This document shows positions 58,896 through 64,000 of a stretch of 64,000 nucleotides of DNA, piece by piece. Position numbers and translations under genes: made by a program. The notes under the pieces are model-generated. The model had not been told where the DNA came from. It did no database searches and saw nothing but the letters and a program-made list of their open reading frames with translations. The stretch is from Bacteroidota bacterium. GTDB taxonomy: Bacteria > Bacteroidota > Bacteroidia > Bacteroidales > UBA4417. The stretch is taken from NCBI GenBank assembly GCA_013376995.1, contig JACAAZ010000006.1, positions 1 through 64,000 on the forward strand, written 5' to 3'. Every line of letters starts with the position of its first letter. The stretch's first letter is position 1.

Positions 58896-60734
58896 ATGTG
58901 CGGAATCGTTGCTTATTTAGGCCCTAAAGAAGCCTACCCGATATTAATGAATGGATTGAAAAGGTTGGAATACCGCGGGTACGACAGCGCAGGTATTGCA
59001 CTGCTCAACCATGGTTTACAGGTTTTCAAGACCAAGGGAAAAGTTTCTGATCTTGAATTGCTTTTAGAAGATAAAGATGTTGCCGGGACTATAGGAATAG
59101 CCCATACCCGATGGGCCACCCATGGTGAACCCAATGATGTAAATGCTCATCCGCATGTTTCACCCGATGGGAAGCTTGCCATCATTCATAACGGGATTAT
59201 TGAGAATTATGCGATCCTCAAGGAGGAAATGAAGCAAAGAGGTTATGTATTCAAAAGCGATACCGATACCGAAGTTCTTGCATACCTTATACAGGATGTA
59301 CGTGAACACGAAAAGACCGATCTCCCTGAAACCGTAAGGTTAGCGCTTAGCCAGGTTACCGGTGCCTATGCCATCGTAGTATTATCCCTCGAAGATCCGG
59401 GAATGCTGGTAGCAGCCCGTAAAGGAAGCCCGCTGGTTGTAGGTATAGGCGAAGGAGAATATTTCATGGCTTCGGATGCAGCTCCAATTGTGGAATATAC
59501 GCGCCAGGTTGTTTATCCTGGTGAAGAAGAGATCGTGGTTGTTGACCTCAAGGAAGGAATCAGGATCATTACCATTGCCAATACAGAAAAGACCCCTTAT
59601 ATACAGACCCTGGAACTAAACCTGAGTGCCTTGGAAAAGGGAGGCTTTCCGCATTTCATGCTTAAGGAGATTTATGAACAGCCACGCACAGTGCGCGACA
59701 GTATGAGGGGACGACTTAACATGGAGCAGGGAATAGTTGTGCTTGGGGGTATGCAGGATTATTCACGTAAGCTTATCAATGCCAGGCGAATCATTATTAT
59801 TGGGTGCGGGACTTCCTGGCATGCCGGCCTGGTTGGGGAATACCTCATTGAGGAACTGGCAAGGATACCTGTCGAAGTAGAATATGCCTCTGAATTCAGG
59901 TACCGCAATCCCATCATTTATGAAGACGATGTGGTAATTGCAATTTCGCAATCTGGTGAAACGGCAGATACCCTTGCTGCCATTGAAATGGCCAAGTCGA
60001 AAGGTGCCACTATACTAGGAATTTGCAATGTTGTTGGATCCTCCATTGCCCGGGCCACACATGCAGGTTCCTATACCCATGCCGGGCCGGAAATCGGCGT
60101 GGCATCAACCAAGGCTTTTACCAGCCAGGTAACCATTCTCACCCTGCTGGCGCTAATGTTAGCTGAAAAGAAAGGCTGCATTGCTGCCTCGCGTTATTAC
60201 AGGCTGCTTCACGAACTGAATTCCATCCCCGAAAAACTTGAGCGGACCCTGCAATTCAGCGACCAGGTAAAACATATAGCCGAGATTTTCTGCAAAACTT
60301 CAAATGCATTATATCTCGGAAGGGGGATCAATTTCCCAGTTGCCCTGGAAGGCGCTTTGAAGCTTAAGGAGATATCCTACATCCATGCTGAAGGTTATCC
60401 TGCGGCAGAAATGAAACATGGCCCTATCGCCCTGATTGACGAAGCCATGCCCGTGCTGGTCGTTGCCACAAGAAAAGGGCATTACGATAAGGTGGTTAGC
60501 AACATCCAGGAGGTAAAGGCCCGTAAAGGCGTTATCATCGCCATTGTTTCAGAAGGAGATGAGCAGGTTTGCAGTTTGGCGGATCATTGCATCGAAATTC
60601 CAGAGACTGATGAAATGCTGGTGCCGCTGCTCGCTGCTGTTCCGTTGCAACTGCTTGCTTATCATATGGCCCTTCTTCGCGGTTGCAATGTTGACCAGCC
60701 AAGGAATCTGGCAAAGTCGGTGACCGTGGAGTAG
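58896..60734 (+). CDS. glmS: Glutamine--fructose-6-phosphate aminotransferase (isomerizing)
   Basis: MCGIVAYLGPKEAYPILMNGLKRLEYRGYDSAGIAL...HTRWATHGEPNDVNAHPH; two SIS domains; C-terminus LAKSVTVE. Confidence 0.98.
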   Translation: MCGIVAYLGPKEAYPILMNGLKRLEYRGYDSAGIALLNHGLQVFKTKGKVSDLELLLEDKDVAGTIGIAHTRWATHGEPNDVNAHPHVSPDGKLAIIHNGIIENYAILKEEMKQRGYVFKSDTDTEVLAYLIQDVREHEKTDLPETVRLALSQVTGAYAIVVLSLEDPGMLVAARKGSPLVVGIGEGEYFMASDAAPIVEYTRQVVYPGEEEIVVVDLKEGIRIITIANTEKTPYIQTLELNLSALEKGGFPHFMLKEIYEQPRTVRDSMRGRLNMEQGIVVLGGMQDYSRKLINARRIIIIGCGTSWHAGLVGEYLIEELARIPVEVEYASEFRYRNPIIYEDDVVIAISQSGETADTLAAIEMAKSKGATILGICNVVGSSIARATHAGSYTHAGPEIGVASTKAFTSQVTILTLLALMLAEKKGCIAASRYYRLLHELNSIPEKLERTLQFSDQVKHIAEIFCKTSNALYLGRGINFPVALEGALKLKEISYIHAEGYPAAEMKHGPIALIDEAMPVLVVATRKGHYDKVVSNIQEVKARKGVIIAIVSEGDEQVCSLADHCIEIPETDEMLVPLLAAVPLQLLAYHMALLRGCNVDQPRNLAKSVTVE

Positions 60735-61117
60735 ATTTCAGTAGTAAATCTTTGGTCGTTTAGAGGCCCTTGACTTTCAGAAGTTTTTTCTGATCTCACT
60801 TCAGGAAAATATCAATATGTATTTGTAGTAGCGAAAGGTAGTTTGAAATTCATTTTTAAACGGTGTACCTTATCTACCAAATGTAGTCGACTAATATAAA
60901 GTCAATAACCTTGCTGAGAAAGTGAGGTTTCCAGTTACAGGTAGCCATCATTTAACCCAAATGCTAAGCAGCTGAGCAATACAGGATAAGGAAAGATTTT
61001 TATATAATTTTCGGTGGCTGAGTGTTAAGGTTATATATTAGTTAGCCACTATGCAATGATAGGCACAGAGGACATTCATTACATAACTGCTCATAACCTT
61101 AACAATTACAATAATAA

Positions 61118-62524
61118 ATGAAAACCATATATTCGAATTTTGCACTACTGCTTTTTTTTGCCTTTACACTCACTTCTTATGCACAGAATGGTCAGACGCT
61201 ATCAATTGATGAGGGTGGCGATTATCCTATCCTTAGAAATGATGCAAATCATCCTTGTATTACACCAGAACAATATAAAATTATTGAGAAGCAATGTGTC
61301 GCTAATATTAAATTACTTGGTCTTGAAAATGTCGGTCACAAAGGAACAAATACTACATCTTTCATCTGGCCGCTAAAAACAGCTAATGGCTTAAACGATT
61401 GCAGCTATTATTATATTGGTAATTATCTTGATCAGGATTCTACAAGCCCAGGAATAAAAGATTGGAATTGCGGATTGGTTACCTATGATGGTCACCAAGG
61501 GACGGATATATGCACATATCCATACCCGTTCTATAAAATGGATAACAATCAAGTAGAAATAATTGCAGCAGCTTCTGGTACTATTATAAACAGAGTTGAT
61601 GGAAATTATGACAAGAACTGCGATTGGAGTAATGGGAATGCAAATTATATTACAATTCAGCATGCTGATGGTTCAGTTGCTATGTACTGGCATATGAAAA
61701 TGAATTCTCTTACAACGAGGCAAATTGGCCAAACGGTTGTTGCCGGAGAATATTTAGGCATAGTTGGCAGTTCAGGGGCATCTTCAGCGCCACATCTTCA
61801 TTTTGAGGTCCTGAGCGGGATTACAATTAACACGTTAAACGATGCTTATTCCGGACCATGCAATACTTTAAATGCTAATTCATGGTGGGCAGTCCAAAAG
61901 CCATATACCGAACCTGCAATAATTGAGGCTTCCGTTCATCCCATGTTGGCTGTTCTTCCTCCTTGCCCTGCTACGGAAACTCCAAATGAGGATAGTTGTT
62001 TTGCAGCCGGAAGTTCGGCTAAGTTTTATACTTTTTACAGAAATGAAACTGCAGGAATGGTTGACAGTATGCGTATAGCCAATCCGGATGGGACAACATT
62101 CACCAGTTGGACGCACACTAGCAATGTGAGTCATTTATGTTCTTATTGGATTTCAACAAAAACATTACCTACAGTTGCGGGAACGTATAATTTTGAAGCA
62201 AAATACAATGGAATGATGTGCTCTAAAAGTTTTACTATTGAATGTGGCACAGCAGGAATATCAGAGAATAAGTCTGGCTCAGCTATTTATGCTTATCCAA
62301 ATCCTTTATACTCTTCAACAACCTTATGGTCAGACAAAACATTTAAAAACGCTATCCTGACAATCTACAACTCATTCGGGCAACAAGTGAAACAAATAAA
62401 AAATATTTCTGGACAAACAGTTACTTTTCATCGTGAATACTTGCCATCTGGGCTATATTTTCTTCATCTAATTGAAGGTGATGAAATATATACAACATAC
62501 AAATTACTCATCACAAACAATTGA
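61118..62524 (+). CDS. M23 family metallopeptidase with C-terminal T9SS-type sorting domain
   Basis: YDGHQGTDI...SSGASSAPHLHFEV M23 ligands; C-terminus AYPNPLYSSTTLWSD...LPSGLYFLHLIEGDEIYTTYKLLI. Confidence 0.92.
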   Translation: MKTIYSNFALLLFFAFTLTSYAQNGQTLSIDEGGDYPILRNDANHPCITPEQYKIIEKQCVANIKLLGLENVGHKGTNTTSFIWPLKTANGLNDCSYYYIGNYLDQDSTSPGIKDWNCGLVTYDGHQGTDICTYPYPFYKMDNNQVEIIAAASGTIINRVDGNYDKNCDWSNGNANYITIQHADGSVAMYWHMKMNSLTTRQIGQTVVAGEYLGIVGSSGASSAPHLHFEVLSGITINTLNDAYSGPCNTLNANSWWAVQKPYTEPAIIEASVHPMLAVLPPCPATETPNEDSCFAAGSSAKFYTFYRNETAGMVDSMRIANPDGTTFTSWTHTSNVSHLCSYWISTKTLPTVAGTYNFEAKYNGMMCSKSFTIECGTAGISENKSGSAIYAYPNPLYSSTTLWSDKTFKNAILTIYNSFGQQVKQIKNISGQTVTFHREYLPSGLYFLHLIEGDEIYTTYKLLITNN

Positions 62525-62940
62525 CGATTAAACAATTGTAACTGAACAGAAGCTAACAGTAACTGCAAGAAATTGGCGGTACAGAGGTTAAATGTAATTA
62601 TGTACTTCGAAATCGCTTACTTCTTGTAGATGCTTAACGTTAACATTCCAAAAATACGCCTCCACAAATAAACAGGTCTCCCGGGGCAGCGCTTTTATCC
62701 AGTCTAAATGTATTGCGATTTAGTTTCGCATAACTTGATTTTTTTTATTCCCGAAATACGAAAACAATTTACAGCCATAAGCTTTCTTCCAAAATCAATA
62801 AGAGCATTCATAACCCGGAGATATTCAAATACTTTACCAGTGTTTGAGAATTATAAAGGCTTTTGGAAACGTTAAAAGTTCCGATGGACCACTATATTCA
62901 GGTTCATAGGGCGGGTATGGAGCCAGGCTGAATCAAAATC

Positions 62941-64000
62941 TCAGTTCTTCGTAAACCTGAGCAGCTGTTTAAGTGCCGAGTCTTTCATGCACTTCAGCAA
63001 ATAATTACCTGGAGGCAGGCTGCTGATATCTATGGAATCACTCTTAGGACGGTCAATGGTCAGTACCTGCCGTCCCTGAAAATCAGAAACTTCCAGCCTG
63101 TCATAGAAGGCATTCCCGGGAGTTTTCAGGTAAATTATATTTGCTGCCGGGTTTGGGAAGACAGTAACAATTTCACGAATACCCGGCTCATTTATTGAAT
63201 TGGCAAATGAATTGAAAAGCCAGAGATAAGCTTCCCCAAATGCTTCTCTCCAAAGCTGCTCATTGTGTTGCCCGCCCAGGACAATCTTGTTAAAAATATT
63301 TGTCTGCTGAAACCCAATACCAATAAGGGAATCATTCATCCGTTGCATCTCACCCACCATGCCTGTACTTTCATTCGTTCCGCACAACTGGTAAATGCGC
63401 ATATCAGCCTGTTTGCCTGCCTGTCGGGTAAAATCCCAAATGCTGTCGGAATACCAATAGGAAGGCGAAAACAATCCAAGTTTGCTGAATACTTCCTGGT
63501 TGGCAAGCCCTCCATAATGCGATATCAATCCTCCCAGCGAACTACCCATCAGGGCTGTGTGCTCCCTGTCTGGATTTGTACGATAATGCTGGTCAATATA
63601 AGGCTTGAGTGTTTCCACGATAAACTGCATATATTTTTCCCCATCTCCTCCGCCATAGTCGGGGTTAAACCAGGGAGTATATTCCCCTATACGGTCTGCT
63701 CCCCCGTTATCGATACCGACTACCAGTGGAACCTGGTAACCCTGGCCTGCTAGATTGTTCAGTGTTTCATCCACTTCCCATTCCCCGGCAAATGAAGTAT
63801 AAGAATCGAACAGGTTCTGGCCGTCATGCATATACAGCACAGGATAATCTTTCCCCGAAGTTTCATAATCAGGGGGGAAGTATAGCCAAATCCTGCGGTG
63901 GCGGTCAAATTGTGGCATGTAGAAATCGGTGCTCATTACTATCACATTGGAAGCCGCTGTTGTTCCACCACCGCTGTTATCCGCCCAGTTGAGTATGCTC
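62941..64000 (-). CDS. Alpha/beta hydrolase (esterase D-like) with C-terminal T9SS-type sorting domain; 5' end truncated by window edge
   Basis: VLYMHDGQNLFD...ALMGSSLGGLISHYGG; C-terminus VFPNPAANIIYLKTPG; the frame stays open from the track start (63945) to the window end (SILNWADNSGGGTTAASNVIVMSTDF...). Confidence 0.88.
   Translation of the reverse strand, partial: SILNWADNSGGGTTAASNVIVMSTDFYMPQFDRHRRIWLYFPPDYETSGKDYPVLYMHDGQNLFDSYTSFAGEWEVDETLNNLAGQGYQVPLVVGIDNGGADRIGEYTPWFNPDYGGGDGEKYMQFIVETLKPYIDQHYRTNPDREHTALMGSSLGGLISHYGGLANQEVFSKLGLFSPSYWYSDSIWDFTRQAGKQADMRIYQLCGTNESTGMVGEMQRMNDSLIGIGFQQTNIFNKIVLGGQHNEQLWREAFGEAYLWLFNSFANSINEPGIREIVTVFPNPAANIIYLKTPGNAFYDRLEVSDFQGRQVLTIDRPKSDSIDISSLPPGNYLLKCMKDSALKQLLRFTKN

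Noticed and set aside
60735-61117. tRNA or small RNA gene in the glmS-M23 gap
   Set aside because: No cloverleaf or TTCGAATC-like T-loop found; only a 10-bp palindrome TAGTCGACTA at 60884-60893

Overview
The window looks like a Bacteroidetes (probably Bacteroidales/Marinilabiliales-like) chromosomal segment. Supporting signs are Bacteroidetes-specific families (IPExxxVDY, GLPGLI, DUF4270, S46 peptidases, T9SS-type C-terminal domains) and TAnnTTTG-like -7 promoter boxes. About 51 CDSs are supported, mostly housekeeping or metabolic: elbB, rsmI, tdk, pheS, pyk, rnc, fabF, acpP, purN, buk/ptb, tnaA, an MlaEF-like pair, a mannose-1-P guanylyltransferase, lnt, a TetR-TolC-HlyD-RND efflux operon, a hybrid histidine kinase and glmS. 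I found no CRISPR array, rRNA, convincing tRNA, phage, transposase or recognisable defence island. The least explained signals are non-coding. (i) A set of short-unit degenerate tandem arrays (7-, 8- and 11-bp units) begins at or close after stop codons; two of them contain the same 16-bp palindrome (TCCRYCAGCTGRCGGA), with one compensatory base-pair change between copies. (ii) The tnaA leader has a good promoter, a perfect 20-bp palindrome and a 30-codon leader ORF. (iii) A 13-bp perfect inverted repeat with a competing hairpin lies directly downstream of a putative -7 box upstream of a biotin-domain-less carboxyltransferase. Protein-level points include two DPP7-type S46 peptidases beside an M49-like peptidase with a pentapeptide HEVAH zinc motif, and a truncated starch-synthase-like protein. 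All assignments come from reading the sequence; no database search was run.
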